From positions 1 to 29,961 of IMG/VR virus record IMGVR_UViG_3300013126_000163: a stretch of 29,961 nt of DNA, one strand, 5' to 3'. The notes below the pieces were generated by a model that worked only from the letters and a program-made list of their open reading frames with translations, had not been told where the DNA came from and searched no databases. The stretch is from a virus. This document shows positions 8,114 through 13,960 of the stretch, in pieces; position 1 is the stretch's first letter, and the number at the start of each line of letters is the position of its first letter. The position numbers were made by a program, and so were the translations under genes.

Positions 8114-8440
8114 TTAAGAATTTTTACTAATGATGTAGTCAAGGTAATGCCTCGCTTTCTCTAAGTCTTGTACTCCGTCTTTGTGTTTCCAACGCAATAT
8201 ATATTTTACCACGTTTCCTTCCCAGAAGTCAAGCTCCCAAGCATCAATAATATCCCAAGGCTGGATACCTTTACCTTGATGATAGTGCTTACCACCTACT
8301 TGCTTGTCCCTAGGTTTATCTAACTCAGGAGCGTAGGAGCTGAGCTCTGGTTCTTCTACTTGCAGCCTACGAAAGTATTCTTCAAGCGTAAGCTCTGCTT
8401 CTACATATCCGTATGGCTTAGGCATTGCTACTGGATTCAT
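8114..8440 (-). CDS. DUF3310 family protein
   Basis: The C-terminal half carries the family signature: DKQVGGKHYHQGKGIQPWD, then DFWEGNVVKYILRWKHK and DLEKARHYLDYII. These match DUF3310 (PF11753), common in T7-like phages; T7 gp1.7, a nucleotide kinase, carries a related domain. The N-terminal ~45 residues are a less conserved acidic lead. Its ATG overlaps the metallophosphoesterase stop. Its place among nucleotide and replication genes fits a role in nucleotide metabolism, but the activity is inferred. Confidence 0.85.
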   Translation of the reverse strand: MNPVAMPKPYGYVEAELTLEEYFRRLQVEEPELSSYAPELDKPRDKQVGGKHYHQGKGIQPWDIIDAWELDFWEGNVVKYILRWKHKDGVQDLEKARHYLDYIISKNS

Positions 8441-9201
8441 AAATACCTCTTCTTTAAAAAGTCTAAGGAAACAAACATCTCATCGAAGCAACCATCACGA
8501 ACTTCGTGTAAGACCACAATACCTCTCCAATAGTTATTGCCTTGTGCTCCCAAGTAATCTTCGTCGTGTTCATAACAACTCCCTGCGATTATCGCTGTAA
8601 GCGTCTTCCCATCTGCTCTAGTAGCGTAAGCAACTTGTCTGCCTTGTTGATGCCCCACCACACACGACTGGTGCTTCTTGGAGATAATGGCTGCTGCCGA
8701 GCCAACAGGTCTATTAAGAGCTCCTGCAGTAACATAATGGGAATATAGAACACCATCAATAATGATAGGCTGCTCAAACGGAATAACTTCCCAACCAGCT
8801 TCAGCATATTTTAAATCCTCAATAGAGATTGTACCGTCTAACATCGAATCGTTTTCAACTGCACGATTAATACGATGCTCGTGATTACCAATCGTTAACA
8901 CCATTCGTGGTTTATATACCTTATCTTTATTCCTCCGCTGTCTTGCTTGTAAGTCACGCAGTGGTTTCAATAAGATGTCCATTGCTTCATGTGTTGCAGC
9001 TACATCGTGTTTATATCGTCGACCCTCGAAGGACTTCTTTCCTTTATCATAGCTTGATAGTGAAGGCATGTCCGCAAAGTCGCCAATATTAATAATAACA
9101 TCAGGACGCTTCTTAACAATATAGTTTCCAATCGACTTTAAATAACTATAGTCATGACCAGGTTTGATCTGACAGTCTGGTATTATCAAGTGGGTCGTCA
9201 T
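8437..9201 (-). CDS. Calcineurin-like metallophosphoesterase
   Basis: The 254-residue protein has the metallophosphoesterase metal-binding motifs in order: Asp9 (PDCQ) near the start, Asp41 (NIGDFAD), GNHEH at 105-109, then SH and GH histidines in YSHY and VVGHQ. The fold binds two metal ions and hydrolyses phosphodiesters or phosphomonoesters. Phage members have been proposed to act on nucleic acid ends or signalling nucleotides, and the substrate here is unknown. The start is fixed by Asp9 lying 9 residues in and by an AAGGA at good spacing. The first 50 bases overlap the 85-aa gene upstream. Confidence 0.88.
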   Translation of the reverse strand: MTTHLIIPDCQIKPGHDYSYLKSIGNYIVKKRPDVIINIGDFADMPSLSSYDKGKKSFEGRRYKHDVAATHEAMDILLKPLRDLQARQRRNKDKVYKPRMVLTIGNHEHRINRAVENDSMLDGTISIEDLKYAEAGWEVIPFEQPIIIDGVLYSHYVTAGALNRPVGSAAAIISKKHQSCVVGHQQGRQVAYATRADGKTLTAIIAGSCYEHDEDYLGAQGNNYWRGIVVLHEVRDGCFDEMFVSLDFLKKRYL

Positions 9202-9409
9202 TGTATCCTTCTATTTTAATTTCATATCCATAAATGTTAGACAAGAAGGAGATGAACTCCCTCATAACATAATCCCACGACTGACTAGCAGGGATTTGAA
9301 ACTCATGTCTAAGTTCTTTATTAAAAGGGAAGCCGTACTTAGCGTCTACTTCTCCACCTTCAATAAACTCAAACGTATATCGGTTAATCCGATCTGATTC
9401 GTGTTCCAT
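9152..9409 (-). CDS. Hypothetical protein (85 aa)
   Basis: The start ATG has AGGAG 7 bases upstream. The protein is acidic and mixed alpha/beta, with an aromatic-rich middle (QSWDYVMREFISFLSNIYGY). Its C-terminus is encoded across the metallophosphoesterase start, a 50-base overlap that is long for this module. Both frames look real: the esterase needs its N-terminal metal ligand, and this gene has its own ribosome binding site. No family recognised. Confidence 0.65.
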   Translation of the reverse strand: MEHESDRINRYTFEFIEGGEVDAKYGFPFNKELRHEFQIPASQSWDYVMREFISFLSNIYGYEIKIEGYNDDPLDNTRLSDQTWS

Positions 9410-9459
9410 TTATTCTCCTAAGTGTACGGAGCAGTCGATACAGTAAGAACTTTCTGTAA

Positions 9460-9798
9460 CTAACTACCACGCTTTACTAAATCAAAAAAGTATTCAGCAT
9501 CTACTAACACAAGAGGCTTACTATTATTCTGCTTCAAGACTACGAGGGGCTCGACTAATCCATGCGTCTGAGCTTGTTCATAATCCTTGAAGACAGCAAT
9601 AGCTTTACGATTCTTGCATTCAATCTGAAAAGGAAAAAGACTACGAGCAGCCGAGCTAAGCTGTACATCTTCTCCACTCGCTCCCATGCTTGTGCTTCTG
9701 ACATCATCAGTGCTCAGCGTAGGGAATCGTTGGAGTATCTGATCCCGCACCCACTGCTGTAACTTTCTTCCTTTTGCTTTTGCTGACTGGGGTTTCAA
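9460..9798 (-). CDS. PD-(D/E)XK-like nuclease (112 aa), TTG start
   Basis: Residues ~30-75 hold DVRSTSMGASGEDVQLS and then FPFQIECKNRKAI. This gives the GEDV...ExK arrangement of the restriction-endonuclease-like fold, with Asp44 and Glu59-x-Lys61 as likely catalytic residues. The basic KAKGRKLQQWVRD N-terminus is also typical of this group. It could resolve or degrade DNA in the way T7 endonuclease I (gp3) does; that role is inferred. An in-frame TAA lies 6 bases before codon 1, so the TTG (complement 9796-9798) is the only start keeping the conserved N-terminus; an AAAGG lies about 10 bases upstream. It overlaps the previous gene by 92 bases. Confidence 0.75.
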   Translation of the reverse strand: MKPQSAKAKGRKLQQWVRDQILQRFPTLSTDDVRSTSMGASGEDVQLSSAARSLFPFQIECKNRKAIAVFKDYEQAQTHGLVEPLVVLKQNNSKPLVLVDAEYFFDLVKRGS

Positions 9799-10021
9799 CT
9801 TTAATTACCTTTCGTTTCTTAATCCATGCCTTTGGTATGTGCATCCTAGCGTTACTATCTTCCTTAGACACTGTCGATGCAATACATAAAGCGTCGGCTG
9901 TCTCGCTTACTAAGAAGCCGATGGTGTGGCAGAGGTGGATTTCTGCTTTAACTCCATCTTCCCATCCTGAGTCTGCAACTGCGTCGACCCACTGGACGTA
10001 GATAGCTTTGGAGGAATCCAA
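9707..10021 (-). CDS. Small hypothetical phage protein, start uncertain (about 104 aa)
   Basis: This frame contains a compact sequence typical of small phage proteins: AIYVQWVDAVADSGWED, then GFLVSETADALCIASTV and RMHIPKAWIKKRKVIK. It reads like an SH3-like beta-barrel with a basic C-terminal tail. No ATG lies upstream in frame before the conserved part. Candidate starts are TTG (complement 10019-10021) and GTG (complement 10046-10048), neither with a convincing Shine-Dalgarno, so translation probably depends on ribosomes arriving from the exonuclease gene. It overlaps the exonuclease tail by ~110 bases and the nuclease start by 92. That it is expressed is inferred from protein-like composition in this frame compared with the low-complexity exonuclease tail. 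Confidence 0.6.
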   Translation of the reverse strand: MDSSKAIYVQWVDAVADSGWEDGVKAEIHLCHTIGFLVSETADALCIASTVSKEDSNARMHIPKAWIKKRKVIKVETPVSKSKRKKVTAVGAGSDTPTIPYAEH

Positions 10022-10680
10022 ATCTCGTTTGACTGCCTTCTTATCCACAGTAACTGTCCGTTCTCCAGCACCCTTGCTGCGTCTCCTTTGTAAGCTTCCA
10101 GGACAGCAAGATACATTTCGTTTTCGTCTTTGCATTCTTTAAGTATTCTCTCTGCTTTAACTGCTCCAATGCCTTTAATCCCAACAACATTGTCTACCCT
10201 ATCACCAGTTAAAATTTGTTTATAAAAATTCCTAATCCCTTCTTCCTCAGTCACGAAGTAGCGATGGTCTTTAGTAAAATTAAAGTGATCACCACGAATC
10301 ATGTCTAAGTCTTTATCAATGGTACAGATACAATACTCACCTGGCTCAAGAGCATACGCTGCGATACCAATAGCGTCGTCTGCTTCTTGTCCTTCGATCA
10401 TCTCAAATCCCCATGCAGTTTGCATGTAGTCTCTGAGCAAATCGTAGTGTTGTGGCTTTGCAGCTTTACGATTACCCTTGTACGGAGCAGTCGTAGCTAT
10501 CTCGTGCCTGTAATTATTTCCGCCTGTTAAGTATCCTTTGTAAGATTCGAAGCCATTAAATAGGATTAAGTTCTCTAAAAACTCACCACACCTAGCAATC
10601 GCTATTGACTCTGGTTCATCTTCAGAAGCAAAGCCAATGCGATATACTAAGATGTCCCCATCAATTAGGGCAAGATGCAT
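9910..10680 (-). CDS. 5'-3' exonuclease (T7 gp6 / FEN-like)
   Basis: It removes RNA primers and degrades DNA from 5' ends during replication and recombination. In 256 residues the FEN-family metal ligands appear in order: Asp7/Asp9 (IDGD), EADD at 99-102, TIDKD with Asp122/Asp124, and GDRVDN with Asp160/Asp163. A helix-hairpin-helix follows (VVGIKGIGAVKAERIL, ~165-180). The conserved end is LLWIRRQSNEIWIPP (~210-224). The last ~32 residues (Ser/Thr/Gln-rich) look like read-on through the next gene in another frame, so the ancestral protein probably ended near residue 224. The start overlaps the SSB stop by one base (TGATG). Confidence 0.9.
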   Translation of the reverse strand: MHLALIDGDILVYRIGFASEDEPESIAIARCGEFLENLILFNGFESYKGYLTGGNNYRHEIATTAPYKGNRKAAKPQHYDLLRDYMQTAWGFEMIEGQEADDAIGIAAYALEPGEYCICTIDKDLDMIRGDHFNFTKDHRYFVTEEEGIRNFYKQILTGDRVDNVVGIKGIGAVKAERILKECKDENEMYLAVLEAYKGDAARVLENGQLLWIRRQSNEIWIPPKLSTSSGSTQLQTQDGKMELKQKSTSATPSAS

Positions 10681-11099
10681 CAGAGAGCTTCTTCCTCGAT
10701 GTCTGCTAAGTTAACACCTTGTGGTTTGTACTCGATCAATTCTTTAATAATGATCTTGCTGATACCAACTCCTACACCTTTCTTACCACCAACATTATAG
10801 CTGTATGGTTTGATCAGTGCTACACCTTTAGAGCCATTAGCAACCTTTACATTGATAGGGCTGCCCTTCTCATCCACTGCAAGGATAGGATATAACTTGC
10901 TCTTAGCAGTAACGAAGAAGCCTTGATCTGGTTTGTTGGCATCGTTCTTAACATTGATACCCATGTCCATCAAAGTCTTGATAGCATCTTTCGAGAGGTT
11001 GCAAAGATCTACTTGGTACTTCTCAGAGTACTTGTTCTTCTCATTGAGTGAAGCCCAGAAGAGATCGGCTTTGATTGGTACTGGTTTTGCTTGTTCCAT
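10680..11099 (-). CDS. Single-stranded DNA-binding protein (T7 gp2.5-like)
   Basis: This 139-residue protein has a predicted OB-fold core. It opens KADLFWASLNEKNKYSEKYQ, passes through FFVTAKSKLYPI, and has a Gly/Lys-rich strand (GGKKGVGVGISKI) before an acidic C-terminal tail (DIEEEAL). The acidic tail is the part of gp2.5-type proteins that contacts polymerase and helicase. AAGGAG lies at good spacing, and a consensus promoter (11129-11157) lies just upstream. It is the first gene of an SSB-exonuclease-nuclease run and should be abundant, which fits having its own promoter. Confidence 0.85.
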   Translation of the reverse strand: MEQAKPVPIKADLFWASLNEKNKYSEKYQVDLCNLSKDAIKTLMDMGINVKNDANKPDQGFFVTAKSKLYPILAVDEKGSPINVKVANGSKGVALIKPYSYNVGGKKGVGVGISKIIIKELIEYKPQGVNLADIEEEAL

Positions 11100-11128
11100 T
11101 TATTTCTCCTTAGTAAACAACTACATAT

Positions 11129-11157
11129 ATTATACACTATTTTTAATGCAAGTGCAA
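11129..11157 (-). promoter_or_regulatory. Sigma70 promoter for SSB and downstream genes
   Basis: On the minus strand, TTGCAC (complement 11152-11157) is separated by 17 bp from TATAAT (complement 11129-11134). The -10 is perfect and the -35 matches 5 of 6. It lies across the end of the 60-aa gene and the gap before SSB, so transcription would start ~20 bases before the SSB Shine-Dalgarno. It should boost SSB, exonuclease, nuclease and reductase above the polymerase level. Confidence 0.8.
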
Positions 11158-11325
11158 CTTATTTTCTACATCGAGTGCGTTTTCTAATTCTAGAATATGC
11201 AGTGATCGACGTAGCATTTCAATAGTATCCTCGTTAGATAGACAAGTATAGACAGTCAAGTAATCGTTGTCGCTTCCAAGAATAACTAATGGTTCTACAT
11301 GCTCTGGTAACTCTTCTACTTTCAT
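11143..11325 (-). CDS. Small acidic hypothetical protein (60 aa)
   Basis: It begins MKVEELPEHVEPLVILGSDN and is acidic, with a short strand-like part (YLTVYTCL) and an amphipathic helix (DTIEMLRRSLHILELENAL). Its ATG overlaps the previous stop (ATGA), and the promoter for SSB sits across its 3' end. It has no clear Shine-Dalgarno of its own and is probably translated by coupling. Function unknown. Confidence 0.65.
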   Translation of the reverse strand: MKVEELPEHVEPLVILGSDNDYLTVYTCLSNEDTIEMLRRSLHILELENALDVENKLHLH

Positions 11326-11471
11326 GGTGCAAAGTCCGCTTCTTTAATCGCTTGCATATAGACACCAGACGATTGAAGCTCTTTAATAATCGCAGTAAGA
11401 TCTAAATGAATCTGTTGTATTGATTTACCTTCTCGTAATAATACTAAGACTGCTTGTCTAATTTCATCCAT
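11322..11471 (-). CDS. Small helical hypothetical protein (49 aa)
   Basis: It reads from ATG (complement 11469-11471), overlapping the polymerase stop by one base (TGATG), to a TGA overlapping the next ATG. The product begins MDEIRQAVLVLLREGKSIQQ and looks like two short helices. The spacing of the first half is like a minimal helix-turn-helix, but that is weak. Both junctions follow the overlap rule of the module, which supports it as a gene. Confidence 0.6.
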   Translation of the reverse strand: MDEIRQAVLVLLREGKSIQQIHLDLTAIIKELQSSGVYMQAIKEADFAP

Positions 11472-13120
11472 CAGTGTGTTTCCTTCCATGAGTTACCTAC
11501 CTTGTACTCGCCAGTGAGAGGGCATCGCATATTCAAGACACGACCTGCATCCTCGATAGCTCGTACTCCTAATTTACCTGCCATATCTGCATCTGATTCT
11601 ACTACTTCAATCTGCCATTCGTCATGCACATTCGCTACGAACTTGTAATCTATTCCTAATTGCTGCAGCCTTGTATCCAACAAGACTAACGCTTGCTTCA
11701 TGACAATCGCACCCGCACTTTGGAGAAGTGTGTTGAGTGCTGCGTGGTCAGACCTAACGTGTAGTCTGCGTCCATCAAGACCTGGTATCGATCCCGATAG
11801 CTTGCATATGTTAGCCACTTTTTTCCTAAGGACATCGAGCGAGGGAGTGTTTTCCAGAAAAGCATCAATAAGTTTTTGTCCTTCTTGTGCTCCAGCACCC
11901 ACAACTTTCCCGATCTTGGCAGCCCCTGCACCATAGAGGAATGCATAGATAAACGTCTTCGCTTGAGAACGTGTTTCGAGTCCAGCAGCTTTCTGGTTGG
12001 CTGTGTGGATATCACCTTGTGTGACCTCATAAATATACGCATCGTCTTGCATATAGTGAGCCAGCATTCGAAGCTCTAAACCAGAGGCATCGATACCAAC
12101 TAACTTATATCCTTTCTCTACAATCCAAAGATCCCTACAGTCTTCTCCGTAGGGGCTACCACAACTAGGTACTTGTGCCATGTTCGGGCTGTGGTGTGTC
12201 ATTCGTCCAGTGACTGCACCATTCGTTATTACCTTGCCATGCACTCGTCCATCCTTCTGTACTACTTTCAACCATGAATCAATCTGTGCTATTCTTTTCT
12301 GTAGTAACAAGTACTCAGCGATAGCTCTAGCTTCAGGAAAATCTAAGCCTTCGAGCGTCCCTTCGTCGACGATTGGCTGCCCTGTTTCCGTGAATTTCTC
12401 TGGCTTCCAACCCTTTTCTTGAAGTCGTTCTCCAATTTGTTTTCTACTTCCTGGGTTAAAGGGCTCGATGAGTGGCTTGAGTTCTTTACCTGTCTTTTCG
12501 GATATTCGTGGGATAACTTTGGTTGGAAAAATGCTTTGTAGCTCAGCTTCAAGAAGAACAAGCTTAGCTTGAAGCGTTGATAATAAAGTGATAGCTTCTT
12601 TCTCATTGAGCTTGAAGCCGTTTGCTTCTTGCTTTGTAATGATCTTTTGTACATCGTGCTCAAGTTTAATACTCCTCTCTTCAAATTTCTTTGCCTTAAG
12701 TTCAGCAGTTAAATGTAGGTACAACTTCTCTGTTACTAAAGTATCTTGGATACAATAGGCTTCCATCTCCGCAGAATATCCAGCGTCCCAATCTTTGAAG
12801 TCTCCCTTAGGAAAACCTAAACGTTGACCCCATGCTTCGAGACTATGTCCTCCCTCTAGACTTGGGTTTAGCAGTCGACTTGACACGAGCGTGTCGTACA
12901 TTTGGTTCTGCTTCATCGTAATGTTCCAGTTCCTGCTCAGTACTGGGGCATCGAAGCATATTCCGTTGTGCATGATAATCAAATCGCAACTGTCCAAATA
13001 CTTTTGTAATCCGTTTGCTTCCTTCCATACTGTTACTTCTCCTCCTACTTCTCTGGTTACACACATCCAAATCTTATCGTGTGTGCTGTTAGTTTCTATA
13101 TCGAGAATAATCTTTCTCAT
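11471..13120 (-). CDS. DNA polymerase, family A (T7 gp5-like) with 3'-5' exonuclease
   Basis: This is the replicative polymerase. Numbered from the ATG at 13120 (549 aa), the proofreading domain has Exo I ILDIETN (Asp7, Glu9), Exo II HNGICFDAP (Asp57) and Exo III YCIQD (Tyr122, Asp126). The polymerase domain has motif A VGIDASGLELR (Asp344), motif B RSQAKTFIYAFLYG and motif C NVHDEW (Asp500). The residue matching E. coli Pol I Phe762 is Tyr392, as in T7 (Tyr526). It is shorter than T7 gp5 (704). Start: the ATG puts the Exo I motif at residue 5 as usual. A GTG at 13180 would add 20 residues (Trp/Asn-rich), has AAGGAG 10 bases upstream and overlaps the previous stop (TAGTG), so it cannot be excluded. 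Confidence 0.93.
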   Translation of the reverse strand: MRKIILDIETNSTHDKIWMCVTREVGGEVTVWKEANGLQKYLDSCDLIIMHNGICFDAPVLSRNWNITMKQNQMYDTLVSSRLLNPSLEGGHSLEAWGQRLGFPKGDFKDWDAGYSAEMEAYCIQDTLVTEKLYLHLTAELKAKKFEERSIKLEHDVQKIITKQEANGFKLNEKEAITLLSTLQAKLVLLEAELQSIFPTKVIPRISEKTGKELKPLIEPFNPGSRKQIGERLQEKGWKPEKFTETGQPIVDEGTLEGLDFPEARAIAEYLLLQKRIAQIDSWLKVVQKDGRVHGKVITNGAVTGRMTHHSPNMAQVPSCGSPYGEDCRDLWIVEKGYKLVGIDASGLELRMLAHYMQDDAYIYEVTQGDIHTANQKAAGLETRSQAKTFIYAFLYGAGAAKIGKVVGAGAQEGQKLIDAFLENTPSLDVLRKKVANICKLSGSIPGLDGRRLHVRSDHAALNTLLQSAGAIVMKQALVLLDTRLQQLGIDYKFVANVHDEWQIEVVESDADMAGKLGVRAIEDAGRVLNMRCPLTGEYKVGNSWKETH

Positions 13121-13179
13121 TGATTTCCATTTCCAAAAGTTATTCCAATTAAATAAATTTAATGGAGGACATTGCCACA

Positions 13180-13401
13180 CTACACTGGTACTCCTTGTCT
13201 AGTTCTCCAAGGATACTCACGCTCTAACCAGAAGCAACGAATATCTCCGAACTCATCTCGTGCTAAGTAACCATCCCACTTAGAGTACTTCGTAGAGTAA
13301 CTACTGCATTGAATGTTATCTAGTCTGTGCTTGTGTTCGCTAACTAAGAAGCCTACTATTAAACCAAGTAACGCAGCAACTACTATTAAGGATTCTTTCA
13401 T
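13180..13401 (-). CDS. Small single-pass membrane protein (73 aa)
   Basis: A hydrophobic N-terminal segment at residues ~4-20 (ESLIVVAALLGLIVGFLV) could be a signal anchor or signal peptide. A ~50-residue soluble part follows, with two cysteines (Cys32, Cys56) and many aromatics (WDGYLARDEF, CFWLEREYPW). If the soluble part is periplasmic, the cysteines may form a disulfide. The start overlaps the previous stop (ATGA). It is one of three small membrane or exported proteins encoded between helicase and polymerase. No family recognised. Confidence 0.7.
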   Translation of the reverse strand: MKESLIVVAALLGLIVGFLVSEHKHRLDNIQCSSYSTKYSKWDGYLARDEFGDIRCFWLEREYPWRTRQGVPV

Positions 13402-13568
13402 TTTGATTTGGCTTTCTTCACCACTGCCTCAGCAGCGTTGACTACATTCTGCTGGGTAGCGAGTACGAAAGCATCTTGCAACTCCTTCACCATTAGTTCT
13501 AACTTAGCAACTCGTTGACCTAGTTCATTGACTGATTCAATAACCTTAGGCATCTGTAATAAACTCAT
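13398..13568 (-). CDS. Small coiled-coil protein (56 aa)
   Basis: It reads from ATG (complement 13566-13568), with AAGGA about 6 bases upstream, to a TGA overlapping the next ATG. It begins MSLLQMPKVIESVNELGQRV, and residues ~9-33 have heptad spacing (V-NELG-VAKLELMVKEL), a short coiled coil. It ends in a Lys-rich tail (VVKKAKSK). Unknown function; it may be a small oligomeric adaptor. Confidence 0.65.
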   Translation of the reverse strand: MSLLQMPKVIESVNELGQRVAKLELMVKELQDAFVLATQQNVVNAAEAVVKKAKSK

Positions 13569-13598
13569 ATCATTCCTTAATGTAATATAAATGTTACC

Positions 13599-13826
13599 TT
13601 ATAGCCAGTAATGTAACGAATATGTTACATAAGAGACTACTCCCGCAAAATATAAAGCAACTGCTACTGCTTCAACCAGGATCAAAGGTATATCACGCTG
13701 CAATATACCAGCATAAGTCCACAAGCCTGATCCAACCAATCCAAATAATATATTAAGGGGATATACATTGAAGCTAGTTAACGCTATTCCAATTAAACAT
13801 AGTGCAGTTCCTGTCCATTTAATCAT
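13599..13826 (-). CDS. Small multi-pass membrane protein (75 aa)
   Basis: The start chosen is the ATG at complement 13824-13826, which overlaps the stop of the upstream gene (ATGA) and has GGTGG 9 bases before it. A longer GTG form from 13859 would overlap that gene by 37 bases. The protein begins MIKWTGTALCLIGIALTS and is hydrophobic nearly throughout. It has two or three transmembrane helices (~4-19, ~23-41, ~47-66) with a short charged loop (QRDIP). Function unknown; small membrane proteins in phage early modules often act on the host envelope, which is inference only here. Confidence 0.7.
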   Translation of the reverse strand: MIKWTGTALCLIGIALTSFNVYPLNILFGLVGSGLWTYAGILQRDIPLILVEAVAVALYFAGVVSYVTYSLHYWL

Positions 13827-13960
13827 CGGCATACCACCAACTGAGGGCATACCGTACACACTACGATGTTCCCATTAGGAGACATCACAGTCGTAGTCGT
13901 ACAAGCCATGCTACTATTATACACTAACATAGCAGTTACTGCAAGTAAAATCTTTTTCAT
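13823..13960 (-). CDS. Exported cysteine-rich peptide (45 aa)
   Basis: The ATG (complement 13958-13960) overlaps the helicase stop (ATGA), and the TGA overlaps the next gene's ATG. The N-terminus is a typical signal peptide: MKK, a hydrophobic core (ILLAVTAMLV) and a small-residue site SSMA before Cys20. The mature part (~26 residues) starts CTTTTV and has cysteines at 20, 35, 38 and 44, including a C-x-x-C, so it could be disulfide-bonded in the periplasm. The site SSMA-C is not a classical lipobox (it lacks Leu/Val at -3), but a lipoprotein cannot be ruled out. It is missed by length-filtered gene finding. Confidence 0.7.
   Translation of the reverse strand: MKKILLAVTAMLVYNSSMACTTTTVMSPNGNIVVCTVCPQLVVCR

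Noticed and set aside
8089-8142. Longer form of the 99-residue protein starting at TTG 8142
   Set aside because: It would overlap the DUF3310 gene by 29 bases, while the ATG at 8088 has a strong GGAGAAGGAA in front.
11698-12684. Several 67-114 codon frames within the DNA polymerase gene
   Set aside because: Overlap the conserved polymerase motifs in other frames, with unusual composition and no start signals.
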